This document shows positions 24,219 through 31,866 of a stretch of DNA of 50,169 bases, piece by piece. Made by a program: the position numbers and the translations under genes. Each line of letters begins with the position of its first letter. Position 1 is the first letter of the stretch. The notes under the pieces were generated by a model, which was not told where the DNA came from, made no database searches, and saw nothing but the letters and a program-made list of their open reading frames with translations. This DNA is from BRH-c25 sp041690515 (GTDB lineage Bacteria > Bacillota > Clostridia > Lutisporales > Lutisporaceae): the NCBI GenBank assembly GCA_041690515.1, contig JAWLHF010000008.1, positions 1-50,169 on the forward strand. Reading direction: 5' to 3'.

Positions 24219-25487
24219 ATGAAAGCAAAAAAAAGTAGAATGTCATCTGTTTATATATTTCCTGCATTGTTTTTCATTATTTGCTTATCATATTTAATTA
24301 GATTCATGTTCTTCAATATTGAGACTGAAATAGTAAGATATGGATCATTTGAAAATGCAATGCAGGTCAAGGCATTAATAGTAAGGAGTGAACACACTGT
24401 AGCTTTGCCGGTAGGAGTTGACATAAGCTACAAGGTTGAGGAAGGCGAAAAGATATCCCAGGGAAAGAAGATATTGGAGATAATAAAGGGCAGTCAAACC
24501 GATGATGACATAGCAATAAAGATAAAGCAGCTGGAGGAAAGGATAAAAGAGATAAAGCAATCCGATGCGGATAATGACTTTTTCTCCAAGGACAAGGAGA
24601 AGATAGAAGGTCAGATAAAAGAGAAGGTTGCTGATATAAAGAGCATGGCAAAATCAGGAGATTTGGAGAAGCTGGATGAAGCTAAGAATGATCTGACAGC
24701 AAGTCTTTATAAGAAATCCCTGATTTATGGAAGCGGAAGCTTCTATGGTAAGAATCTTGAACAATTGGAAAGCGAAAAAGCGACTTTAGAAGGCATATAC
24801 AATAACAGCATAGATGTAATATATGCAAAGACACCCGGAGTAGTAAGCTTCAGCCTGGACGGCTATGAGCAGATACTGAACCCTTCAAATATCAAGAGCT
24901 TTAAGCAGGACAGCATTAAAGAGATAATGGATTCACTGGATAAGGATAAAAAGGACAGTGACAAGGAACCACAGATGGGCATAAAGCTGGTAGATAATTT
25001 TGAATGGTACACCTGCAGCCTGATAAATGAAGAACAGGCAAGAGGCCTGAAGCTCGGGAAGAAGCTGAAGCTCAGGTTTGGAGAGTTTGGAAATGCGGAG
25101 GTCAACGGACAGGTTTATGAAGTATCCCAGCCGGAAGGGGGTACATGTCTTGTGATTATAAGAATTACCGAGCATGTTGATGATTTTTACAAGAAGAGAG
25201 TTGCCGATATGGACATTATAAGAGAATACAATGAAGGCTTCACAATACCGGTAAAAGCTATTGTTGTAAAGGATAATATAAAAGGGGTCTATGTATTAAG
25301 AAAGGGAACAGTTAAGTTCATACCAATCGCAGTAATGACTGAATATGGTGATACCTGCTTTGTGAGGAACCTCAGTCAGGAAGACTCCAGCTACAAAGCC
25401 GGCAGCGACTATCTCAAAATATTCGATGAAGTGATTACCACTACTTCAAGGGTTAAGGAAAACCAGGTTTTAACCGATAAATTATAG
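24219..25487 (+). CDS. HlyD-like membrane-anchored adaptor protein (422 aa)
   Basis: There is one N-terminal transmembrane helix (about residues 11-31). A lipoyl/barrel-sandwich half follows (IVRSEHTVALPVGVDISYKVEEGEKISQGKKILEII, about 50-90), then a long charged coiled-coil hairpin (about 95-200), the second barrel half (YAKTPGVVSFSLDGYE), and beta domains to the end (EGFTIPVKAIVVKDNIKGVYVLRKG). This is the fold of HlyD/RND membrane-fusion adaptors. No transporter partner is encoded beside it; instead it heads the yggS-sepF-yggT-ylmH-divIVA division cluster, ending 13 bases before yggS. In a monoderm it would face the cell wall. A role in envelope or division is inferred from position only. 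Confidence 0.75.
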   Translation: MKAKKSRMSSVYIFPALFFIICLSYLIRFMFFNIETEIVRYGSFENAMQVKALIVRSEHTVALPVGVDISYKVEEGEKISQGKKILEIIKGSQTDDDIAIKIKQLEERIKEIKQSDADNDFFSKDKEKIEGQIKEKVADIKSMAKSGDLEKLDEAKNDLTASLYKKSLIYGSGSFYGKNLEQLESEKATLEGIYNNSIDVIYAKTPGVVSFSLDGYEQILNPSNIKSFKQDSIKEIMDSLDKDKKDSDKEPQMGIKLVDNFEWYTCSLINEEQARGLKLGKKLKLRFGEFGNAEVNGQVYEVSQPEGGTCLVIIRITEHVDDFYKKRVADMDIIREYNEGFTIPVKAIVVKDNIKGVYVLRKGTVKFIPIAVMTEYGDTCFVRNLSQEDSSYKAGSDYLKIFDEVITTTSRVKENQVLTDKL

Positions 25488-25500
25488 GAGGGGTTTTACT

Positions 25501-26199
25501 TTGCAGGAAATAAGAGACAATATTGATGACATATCCCGTGATATAAGGGATATATGTATTAAAGCGGGAAAAGACCCTGACAGCGTTACATTGATAGCAG
25601 TTACAAAGACAGTGGAGCCTGAACGGATAAATTACGCCATCAGCTGCGGAATACGCAATATCGGGGAGAATAAAGTGCAGGAAGTGATGGCAAAATATGA
25701 AAATATTGAAGGAAATGTTAATTGGCACCTTATAGGGCATTTACAAACCAATAAGGTAAAATATATAATAGATAAAGCAGCACTTATTCATTCTGTAGAC
25801 AGCATAAGTCTTGCAGAGGAAATAAGCAAGAGGGCAGAGAAGGCTGGACTTGTGAAGGACGTGCTGGTTCAGGTAAATGTAGCACAGGAAGAAACAAAGT
25901 TCGGCATAGGTTATGATGAGATTGACGGCTTTGTTAGACAGTTATCGAAGATGCCGGGTATCCGGGTACGGGGGCTTATGACTATTGCCCCGTACTATGA
26001 GGATATAGATTTTGCAAGGCCGATTTTCAGGAGGCTTAAGGAGAAGTATGACAGCCTGTCTAAAGCCGGTATTCCAAATGTTGATATGAAATATCTGTCA
26101 ATGGGTATGACAAATGACTATAAAGTAGCTATTCAGGAAGGATCCAATATGGTAAGAATTGGGACAGGTATTTTCGGAGCAAGGAATTATAATAAGTAA
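25501..26199 (+). CDS. yggS: YggS/YlmE family pyridoxal-phosphate homeostasis protein
   Basis: The product is a 232-aa single-domain alanine-racemase-like barrel that binds PLP without catalysing a known reaction and buffers cellular PLP. The PLP lysine is in LIAVTKTVEP (Lys36). Other family signatures are IGENKVQE, WHLIGHLQTNKVK, VLVQVNVAQEETKFGI and LSMGMTNDYKVAIQEGSNMVRIGTGIFG. It uses a TTG start at 25501 with AGGAGGGG upstream. It is the first of five genes of the conserved Firmicutes division cluster. Confidence 0.95.
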   Translation: MQEIRDNIDDISRDIRDICIKAGKDPDSVTLIAVTKTVEPERINYAISCGIRNIGENKVQEVMAKYENIEGNVNWHLIGHLQTNKVKYIIDKAALIHSVDSISLAEEISKRAEKAGLVKDVLVQVNVAQEETKFGIGYDEIDGFVRQLSKMPGIRVRGLMTIAPYYEDIDFARPIFRRLKEKYDSLSKAGIPNVDMKYLSMGMTNDYKVAIQEGSNMVRIGTGIFGARNYNK

Positions 26200-26232
26200 G
26201 AAGGATTAAGAATTATACAAGGAGGTATGAAA

Positions 26233-26691
26233 ATGGAGTCCAATATACTTAACAAAGTACTTTATTTCATGGGAATCGGTGAAGCAGCTGAAGAAGAGCA
26301 TGAGGAGGCCGAAGCAATAAAGCCTCAGATTGAAGCAGTTACAACAAGCATACATAAAAAGAACAATGTAGTGAACATACATTCGGCGACTTCACCAATG
26401 AAAGTGGTGCTGGTAGAGCCCACCTCCTATGACGAGGTCCAGTCCATATGTGATGACCTTAAGAGCAAAAAACCCATCATAATCAATTTTGAGGAGATGG
26501 ACAAGGAAGTTGCAAGGCGTATGGTTGACTTTATCAGCGGGGCTGTTTACGCACTTGACGGTACTATACAGAAGGTTTCAAACGGCATAGTGCTTGTTGC
26601 ACCATCCAATGTGGATGTACTTGGAAATATTAAGAATACAATAGGCGATGAGGATTTCGATCTGGAAGGGATTTTCAGCTGGCTTAAATGA
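26233..26691 (+). CDS. sepF: Cell division protein SepF
   Basis: SepF tethers FtsZ filaments to the membrane in Gram-positive bacteria. The N-terminus (ESNILNKVLYFMGIG) can form the membrane-binding amphipathic helix. A charged linker leads to the globular SepF domain (VVLVEPTSYDEVQSICDDLKSKKPIIINFEEMDKEVARRMVDFISGAVYALDG...). Length about 152 aa is standard. AAGGAGG at 26219-26225 fits ATG 26233 (7 bases) better than ATG 26227. Confidence 0.95.
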   Translation: MESNILNKVLYFMGIGEAAEEEHEEAEAIKPQIEAVTTSIHKKNNVVNIHSATSPMKVVLVEPTSYDEVQSICDDLKSKKPIIINFEEMDKEVARRMVDFISGAVYALDGTIQKVSNGIVLVAPSNVDVLGNIKNTIGDEDFDLEGIFSWLK

Positions 26692-26712
26692 TAATAGAAT
26701 GAGAGTGGTTAG

Positions 26713-26994
26713 ATGAGACTTGTATTAGCAACTACCGTATCATACTTTTTTGAGTTTCTCAATTTTATGATACTCATAAGGGTATTTTTGTCATGGTTTA
26801 ATTATAATCCCAACAACAGGATAATAGTATTGATTTATCAATTGACTGATCCTGTGCTGGAGCCTTTCAGAAGACTTACCGCAAAGTTGGGCATCAATAC
26901 GGGAATGATTGATTTTTCTCCCCTTATTTCACTATTGTTCCTGTATTATATTGTGAAGCCTTTTGTGCTCACACTGATTTATACATTTTTGTAA
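26713..26994 (+). CDS. yggT: YggT family membrane protein
   Basis: The protein is 93 aa with two hydrophobic helices (about 5-25 and 68-90) flanking a conserved polar stretch (VFLSWFNYNPNNRIIVLIYQLTDPVLEPFRRL) characteristic of YggT/YlmG. The family affects septum placement and envelope; the mechanism is not established. It sits between sepF and ylmH as in other Firmicutes. The ribosome site is weak. Confidence 0.92.
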   Translation: MRLVLATTVSYFFEFLNFMILIRVFLSWFNYNPNNRIIVLIYQLTDPVLEPFRRLTAKLGINTGMIDFSPLISLLFLYYIVKPFVLTLIYTFL

Positions 26995-27005
26995 GAGGTA
27001 GCTTC

Positions 27006-27788
27006 GTGAAAGATAGCAGGGTAATACTTGAAAGATACAAGGAATATGAAGACCGTGTGCTGGTTAATGAAATCATGGACCATGCAAAGTCCTGTATATC
27101 CGGATATACTTGGAGGCATACGGATTTTCTTGACCCCAGACAGAGAAAGATAGCCGGAGAAATATTGGACATGCACAGGGGTATTTGCTACGGCTTTTAT
27201 GGTGGTATTGAGGAATCCGAAAGGACTGTATGTGTACTATATGATGAGAATCTGGAAATGGAAGCAGAGGACATACCCATTACAGTACTTTCCATCAACT
27301 GGAGTAAAAGCAGCAGAAAGCTTTCACACAGAGATTTCCTGGGAAGCATCCTTGGATGCGGAATAAAAAGGGAAAAGATTGGAGATATTATCATAGACGA
27401 GTACAGGGCATATGTAGCATGTATGTCAGATATTACCAGGTACCTGCTATACAACCTGAACAGGATCGGCAATGTTCCTGTCACTGTCAATGAGGCGGAG
27501 AGTATCCCGAAGAAAGCAGAAAAATTAAAACAAATAGCCTCTACTGTTGCATCATTGAGATTGGATAGTCTGATAGCAACAGGTTATGGAGTTTCCAGGG
27601 CAAAGGCTGCAGAGGCAATCAAAGCCGGAAAGGCAAAAGTCAATTGGGAGGATGTGGAGAGTCCATCCAGGGAAATGAAGCAGGGAGATGTGATTTCCTT
27701 AAGGGGAAAAGGCAGGATAGTGCTTGAGGAAATATCCGGAACAACAAAAAAAGACAGGATAAGAATAGTGGTAAATAAATACCTTTGA
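27006..27788 (+). CDS. ylmH: YlmH family RNA-binding protein (S4 domain)
   Basis: The product is 260 aa. The N-terminal region (FLDPRQRKIAGEILDM...FYGGIEESERTV) is typical of YlmH. Residues about 185-250 are an S4 RNA-binding domain (RLDSLIATGYGVSRAKAAEAIKAGKAKVNW...GDVISLRGKGRIVLEEI). YlmH acts on stalled ribosomes/peptidyl-tRNA in quality control in Bacillus. GTG start with AAGAGGTAG upstream. It lies 11 bases after yggT and 16 bases before divIVA, in one transcript. The rqcH gene further along the window belongs to the same quality-control process. Confidence 0.93.
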   Translation: MKDSRVILERYKEYEDRVLVNEIMDHAKSCISGYTWRHTDFLDPRQRKIAGEILDMHRGICYGFYGGIEESERTVCVLYDENLEMEAEDIPITVLSINWSKSSRKLSHRDFLGSILGCGIKREKIGDIIIDEYRAYVACMSDITRYLLYNLNRIGNVPVTVNEAESIPKKAEKLKQIASTVASLRLDSLIATGYGVSRAKAAEAIKAGKAKVNWEDVESPSREMKQGDVISLRGKGRIVLEEISGTTKKDRIRIVVNKYL

Positions 27789-27804
27789 TGGAGGTTTAGA
27801 TGAT

Positions 27805-28254
27805 ATGATAACTCCAATGGACGTTAGGAATAAAGAATTCAAAAAAGGATTCAAAGGTTATAAGGAAGATGAAGTTGACGAATTCCTGGATAAGCTTGTG
27901 GCTGATTATGAGAGGATATACCGAGAGAATGGAGAACTGAAAGAGAGGATATCCATTGACAACGAGAGGATAGAAAGCTATAACAGTATGGAAAAGTCAC
28001 TTCAGAACACACTGTTGATAGCACAGACCACTGCTGAGGATATAGTGGCAAACGCAAGAAAAAAGGCTGATATGATAGTCAAGGAAGCTGAGGATCAGGC
28101 AAGGAGAATCATCGAAGATGCAAACAGCAGTGTGATTAAGGTGAATAAGGATTATGAAGAATTGAAGAAGGAAGTACAGGTATTTAAGACCAGGTTCAAG
28201 ACTCTTCTTGAGTCTGAGCTTGAAGCGCTTAATGCAACCTTGAAGGATATATAA
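27805..28254 (+). CDS. divIVA: DivIVA-like cell division/pole protein
   Basis: The protein is 149 aa. The N-terminal lipid-binding DivIVA motif is intact (ITPMDVRNKEFKKGFKGYKEDEVDEFLDKL), followed by coiled coils (about 35-65 and 75-145). DivIVA senses membrane curvature and organises poles and septa. It is the last gene of the division cluster and is followed by a hairpin. In many Firmicutes ileS comes next; here it does not. Confidence 0.94.
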   Translation: MITPMDVRNKEFKKGFKGYKEDEVDEFLDKLVADYERIYRENGELKERISIDNERIESYNSMEKSLQNTLLIAQTTAEDIVANARKKADMIVKEAEDQARRIIEDANSSVIKVNKDYEELKKEVQVFKTRFKTLLESELEALNATLKDI

Positions 28255-28270
28255 GGCATATAGGTATAAT

Positions 28271-28304
28271 AAAGACTCTTTCACAAGGCTGTGAAAGAGT
28301 TTTG
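28271..28304 (+). terminator. Terminator after divIVA
   Basis: AAAGACTCTTTCAC (28271-28284) and GTGAAAGAGTTTTG (28291-28304) form a strong stem with loop AAGGCT. The following T-run is short, so read-through into the next gene is possible. Confidence 0.65.
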
Positions 28305-28325
28305 TCATGGGCGGGAGGACAATAA

Positions 28326-29144
28326 ATGGAACTCAGGTATATTGGAAGAAAAGGCAAAGACAGGAAAACAGTGAAGGTTAAGGATATAAGCATTGGTGAC
28401 GGGGACTTTGTAATTATTGCCGGGCCTTGTTCGGTTGAAGACTTGAAAATGCTTCAAACCACCTCCGGTTGGATTAAGGACAACGGAGCAGTTATATTAA
28501 GAGGAGGGGCATTCAAGCCTCGGACTTCTCCCTATGCCTTTCAGGGGCTTAAGGAGGAAGGTCTTCGCTATCTGAAGAAAGCTTCGGAGGAAACAGGCTT
28601 GCCTGTGGTATCTGAGGTAATGGACCCAAGAGATGTGGAAATGGTGAATGAATATGTAGATATGTTTCAGATCGGCTCGAGAAACATGCAGAACTTCTCT
28701 TTACTTAGGGAAGTGGGGAGATTTGAAAAACCCGTATTATTAAAAAGGGGTATGGCTGCAACAATTGAGGATTTTCTTATGGCAGCTGAGTATATTGCAT
28801 CAGAGGGCAATGAAAACATAGTGCTTTGTGAAAGAGGAATCAGGACCTTTGAGAATTATACAAGGAATACATTGGATATAACAGCGGTGCCTATATTAAA
28901 AGACCTTTGCAGGCTTCCGGTAATAGTGGACCCAAGCCATGGCACAGGGAGAAGGGATCTTGTACTTCCAATGTCATTGGCAGCTATGGCTGCAGGAGCA
29001 GACGGAGTGATGATAGAAGTGCATCCTTGCCCGGAAAATGCTTTGTCAGATGGTGATCAATCCCTTGGGCTTCAGGATTTTAAAGAAACAGCGGATAGAC
29101 TGATAAAAACCAAAGAGTGCTTTTTTGACATCCGCAATAAATGA
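28326..29144 (+). CDS. aroF: 3-deoxy-7-phosphoheptulonate synthase (DAHP synthase, type I-beta, short form)
   Basis: This enzyme condenses phosphoenolpyruvate and erythrose 4-phosphate, the first step of the shikimate pathway. Motifs include IAGPCSVED, LRGGAFKPRTSPYAFQG, QIGSRNMQNF, LLKRGM, LCERGIRTFENYTRNTLD, VIVDPSHGTG and MIEVHPCPENALSDGDQSL. At 272 aa it is the core barrel; the N-terminal ferredoxin-like regulatory domain seen in longer homologues is absent, so feedback control by that route is not expected. The start has GGGAGGA at a good distance. It begins 22 bases after the divIVA terminator, and no separate promoter was found in between. Confidence 0.93.
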   Translation: MELRYIGRKGKDRKTVKVKDISIGDGDFVIIAGPCSVEDLKMLQTTSGWIKDNGAVILRGGAFKPRTSPYAFQGLKEEGLRYLKKASEETGLPVVSEVMDPRDVEMVNEYVDMFQIGSRNMQNFSLLREVGRFEKPVLLKRGMAATIEDFLMAAEYIASEGNENIVLCERGIRTFENYTRNTLDITAVPILKDLCRLPVIVDPSHGTGRRDLVLPMSLAAMAAGADGVMIEVHPCPENALSDGDQSLGLQDFKETADRLIKTKECFFDIRNK

Positions 29145-29171
29145 ATATTTATGACAAAATGTTCAAAACAT

Positions 29172-29218
29172 AAGTCATGGAGTGTTTCGGCTAAAAACAC
29201 ATCATGACTTGTTTTTTT
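29172..29218 (+). terminator. Terminator after the DAHP synthase gene
   Basis: AAGTCATG (29172-29179) pairs with CATGACTT (29203-29210); GTGTTT pairs with AAACAC inside. GTTTTTTT follows. Confidence 0.85.
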
Positions 29219-29239
29219 GCCGCTTCAGGAGGGATAACA

Positions 29240-29530
29240 ATGGATACTGATAATTCTGAAGTAAAGGAACTTGAAAGCAGAGTGGAGAAAATTGCACTTA
29301 TGCTTGAAAAAGCGAAAATAGGCGACTATGTGAATATAATGATGAAGCCCAGGACACTTCTCCTGAATAACTTCATTGGAGGATTGGCCAGGGGTTTTGG
29401 GACTGCCATTGGCTTCACCATATTGGGAGCAGTAGTCCTCTATCTAATGAGGCAGGCCGTATTCCTAAATATTCCCATCATTGGCGGCTTTATTGCAGAA
29501 ATAGTAAAGATAGTCCAGGATCATTTATAA
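29240..29530 (+). CDS. DUF5665-like small membrane protein
   Basis: The product is 96 aa. A charged N-terminal helix (VKELESRVEKIALMLEKAKIGDYVNIMMKPRTLLLNNFIGG) is followed by one or two membrane helices (about 48-85) with the family-type motif GLARGFGTAIGFT. This matches proteins labelled DUF5665 in Firmicutes; their function is unknown. ATG 29240 with AGGAGGG (29227-29233) is the start. An upstream in-frame ATG at 29204 falls inside the preceding terminator and is rejected. Confidence 0.75.
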   Translation: MDTDNSEVKELESRVEKIALMLEKAKIGDYVNIMMKPRTLLLNNFIGGLARGFGTAIGFTILGAVVLYLMRQAVFLNIPIIGGFIAEIVKIVQDHL

Positions 29531-29555
29531 AACCTGATACAAGGAGGAGACAGAT

Positions 29556-30167
29556 ATGGATAATAACGAACTCAGACATTATGAAGAGCTTCTCAAAAAG
29601 GAGAAAAAGGAAAAGGAGAACTCCCTTGAGGATGAAAGGACGGGGATGGGAATATCCCTGAGAGATCTGACAGGGGAGTTATCTTCTTATGACAATCACC
29701 CGGGAGATATGGGCAATGAGACTTTTGAAGCCGAGAAGAATTTCTCTTTCAGAACCAGGGATAAGTTCTTGTTAAGCGAGATACAGGTTGCATTGGATAA
29801 GATAGCCGATGGAACTTACGGTTATTGTGAGCAATGCCATAAGGAAATCGGTAAAGATAGGCTGGAGGCAAGGCCGTACTCACGACTTTGCATACATTGT
29901 GAAAATGATATGGAACAGAAGGTCGGAGATGAGGAGAAGGGCAGGCCTATAGAAGAGCAAGTGTTGTTTCCGCCTTTTGGACGGTCTTTTACCGACAATT
30001 CTGAGGACAATAAGGTAATGTTTGACGGTGAAGATACCTGGGATGCGGTAAATGAATACAATGTAAGGATGTCAGACAATCAGTACGGCGAGGATGATGA
30101 GGCTGTCGGCTATGTTGAGGATGTGGAGCAGATAAGCAATGAGCAGTATAAGAGGCAGTTGGAGTGA
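29556..30167 (+). CDS. YteA-like TraR/DksA zinc-finger protein
   Basis: The protein is 203 aa. A helical N-terminus (about 1-70) leads to a DksA/TraR-type zinc finger: GYCEQCHKEIGKDRLEARPYSRLCIHCEND (about 88-118), with four Cys in a CxxC...CxxC arrangement. An acidic tail follows (residues 130-203). This matches the Bacillus YteA family, linked to sporulation by homology. In DksA relatives the finger/coil region acts at the RNA polymerase secondary channel; that is not shown for YteA. ATG start with AAGGAGGAG. Confidence 0.85.
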   Translation: MDNNELRHYEELLKKEKKEKENSLEDERTGMGISLRDLTGELSSYDNHPGDMGNETFEAEKNFSFRTRDKFLLSEIQVALDKIADGTYGYCEQCHKEIGKDRLEARPYSRLCIHCENDMEQKVGDEEKGRPIEEQVLFPPFGRSFTDNSEDNKVMFDGEDTWDAVNEYNVRMSDNQYGEDDEAVGYVEDVEQISNEQYKRQLE

Positions 30168-30187
30168 CAGATATTATATGATATAAT
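30159..30187 (+). promoter_or_regulatory. Predicted promoter for lspA-rluD
   Basis: -35 TTGGAG (30159-30164), 17-base spacer, -10 TATAAT (30182-30187) preceded by TG one base before (extended -10). It lies 40 bases upstream of the lspA start. Confidence 0.5.
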
Positions 30188-30227
30188 CTTTAGGTAGCGG
30201 TTTATTTGTATTTAAGGGGGAATTGCA

Positions 30228-30671
30228 TTGTATTCTGTTTTCATAGCTGCAGCTGTTATAGCGCTGGATCAGATAATCAAGAGTGTATTGGTGAAAGCTC
30301 TGGCTGATGGGCAAATCACCGTAATAAAGAATTTTTTTTATCTTACATATGTAGAAAACTTCGGCATTGCATTTGGGATGTTCAAAAACAAAACACTGTT
30401 CTTCATAGTCGCTATATGCATCATATCAATACTGGTGGTGTTTATGATATATAAATTCCATAAAGTGAGCATTCCTGTCACGGTCTGTCTCTCGCTTATA
30501 TTGGGAGGTGCAATCGGAAATCTTATAGACAGAATACGTCTTGGTTATGTAATAGACTATCTGTCATTTACAATTTTTCCTCCTGTCTTTAACTTCGCCG
30601 ACTCGGCAATAGTAATAGGTGCAATAGTCCTCAGCCTGCTTATTGTCTTTGATAAGAGCATACAGATATAG
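30228..30671 (+). CDS. lspA: Lipoprotein signal peptidase (signal peptidase II)
   Basis: LspA cleaves the signal peptide of diacylglyceryl-modified prolipoproteins at the membrane. The 147-aa protein has four hydrophobic helices. The catalytic Asp pair appears in GNLIDRIRLGYVIDYL and FNFADSAIV, and YVENFGIAFGMF and LILGGAIGNLIDR are family motifs. It uses a TTG start at 30228 with AAGGGGG upstream. The lspA-rluD order is common in Firmicutes; here a short tandem repeat sits between them. Confidence 0.94.
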   Translation: MYSVFIAAAVIALDQIIKSVLVKALADGQITVIKNFFYLTYVENFGIAFGMFKNKTLFFIVAICIISILVVFMIYKFHKVSIPVTVCLSLILGGAIGNLIDRIRLGYVIDYLSFTIFPPVFNFADSAIVIGAIVLSLLIVFDKSIQI

Positions 30672-30702
30672 CTTATGACTGGGTATTTCTGAAGGGCTCT
30701 GG

Positions 30703-30730
30703 CTCGTGGCACGTGGCGCGAGGCTCGAGG
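30703..30730. repeat. Four degenerate heptamer repeats (CNCGWGG)
   Basis: The units are CTCGTGG, CACGTGG, CGCGAGG and CTCGAGG in direct tandem, lying between lspA and rluD. They are related to the CACGAGG array at 36481. Confidence 0.75.
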
Positions 30731-30784
30731 CAGAAGAAAGAGAAGTGTTGGCGGTTATGAATCGTCCTTACGGGGGTGCGGTGT

Positions 30785-31723
30785 TTGGAGATAAGAGAAT
30801 TCTATATAGAGCCTGAGGAAGCGGGTAAGAGGCTGGATACCTTTCTTTCGGAGAAAATAGAAGGCTATTCCAGGACATATATGCAAAAGCTGATAGATGA
30901 AGGCAACTGTAAGGTAAACGGGGGTAGTGCAAAAGCAAATTTCAAGCTCCGAAGAGAGGACAGGGTGGAGGTTGTGATTCCTGACCCCGTGCCCCTTGAG
31001 ATAGAGCCGGAAAAAATAGAGCTGGATATAGTATATGAGGACAATGACATCATAGTTATAAATAAACCCCAGGGTATGGTGGTCCATCCTGCCCAGGGCA
31101 ATTATTCAGGCACTGTGGTAAATGCGCTTCTTGAGCATTGCGGCAGCCTTTCGGACTATAACAGTCTGACAGGGATAAATGGGGTGATGAGGCCCGGGAT
31201 AGTACATAGGATAGATAAGGACACCTCAGGGATAATTGTGGTAGCAAAAAACAATGAAACACATCTTTCTCTATCGGAGCAGCTTAAGGAGCATTCAATC
31301 ACTAGGAAATATACAGCTCTCCTTGAAGGCAGGATGAAAACGGACAGCGGCAGAGTGGAAACCCTTATCGGAAGGAATCCGAAAGACCGTAAGCAGATGG
31401 CTGTCGTCGGTGTTAACGGAAAGAAAGCAATCACTCATTATAGGGTGCTTGAGAGATTTGAAAACAACACACTGATAGAGGCAACACTGGAAACAGGCAG
31501 AACACATCAGATACGCGTACATATGGCATACTTGGGTCATCCTGTTGTAGGAGACACGGTGTACGGCTATAAAAAGCAGCGTTTTGACACAAAAGGGCAG
31601 TTGCTCCATGCCAGGGTACTGGGATTTATACATCCCACAAAAAAGGAATATGTGGAATTTAAAGCCACTCTTCCCGAATACTTTGAAAGGATACTGGGGA
31701 TTTTAAGAAGTAAAAGCCTATAG
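30785..31723 (+). CDS. rluD: RluA/RluD family pseudouridine synthase
   Basis: This enzyme isomerises uridine in rRNA. An N-terminal S4 domain (GKRLDTFLSEKIEGYSRTYMQKLIDEGNCKVNG, about 10-70) precedes the catalytic domain, with the key Asp in HRIDKDTSGIIVVAK and further motifs GMVVHPAQGN, TGRTHQIRVHMAYLGHPVVGD. Length is usual (about 312 aa). GGGGGTG at 30772-30778 favours TTG 30785 over GTG 30776 as start. The stop codon overlaps the -35 box of the pyr promoter. RluD versus RluB/C specificity cannot be settled from sequence alone. Confidence 0.88.
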   Translation: MEIREFYIEPEEAGKRLDTFLSEKIEGYSRTYMQKLIDEGNCKVNGGSAKANFKLRREDRVEVVIPDPVPLEIEPEKIELDIVYEDNDIIVINKPQGMVVHPAQGNYSGTVVNALLEHCGSLSDYNSLTGINGVMRPGIVHRIDKDTSGIIVVAKNNETHLSLSEQLKEHSITRKYTALLEGRMKTDSGRVETLIGRNPKDRKQMAVVGVNGKKAITHYRVLERFENNTLIEATLETGRTHQIRVHMAYLGHPVVGDTVYGYKKQRFDTKGQLLHARVLGFIHPTKKEYVEFKATLPEYFERILGILRSKSL

Positions 31724-31749
31724 ACAAATTATTAGTGCTATGTTAGAAT
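31721..31749 (+). promoter_or_regulatory. Predicted promoter of the pyr operon
   Basis: -35 TAGACA (31721-31726), exactly 17 bases, -10 TAGAAT (31744-31749). Transcription would start near 31756, just ahead of the PyrR-binding loop. Confidence 0.65.
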
Positions 31750-31762
31750 TTATTAAAACAAG

Positions 31763-31838
31763 CCTTTAAACTTGTCCAGTGAGGCATTGAAGGGATCATA
31801 GCAACAAGCCTTTAGTCTGCCTCATGGCAGATTTTTTG
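31763..31838 (+). promoter_or_regulatory. PyrR-dependent attenuator in the pyr leader
   Basis: The leader contains the PyrR-binding anti-antiterminator core TTGTCCAGTGAGGCAT (31772-31787), close to the Bacillus consensus around UCCNGNGAGG, flanked by CCTTTAA and GAAGGG arms that can pair. It is followed by a terminator hairpin GTCTGCC/GGCAGAT (31815-31832) and a T-run. In Bacillus, PyrR bound to UMP stabilises the loop and lets the terminator form, shutting the operon. The regulator itself is the next gene. Confidence 0.85.
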
Positions 31839-31866
31839 TATTTTTGAAAATCATGGAGGATTTGCA

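Noticed and set aside
29204..29240. Upstream in-frame ATG extending the DUF5665 gene
   Set aside because: It lies in the arm of the terminator after the DAHP synthase gene, and the good ribosome site points to ATG 29240.
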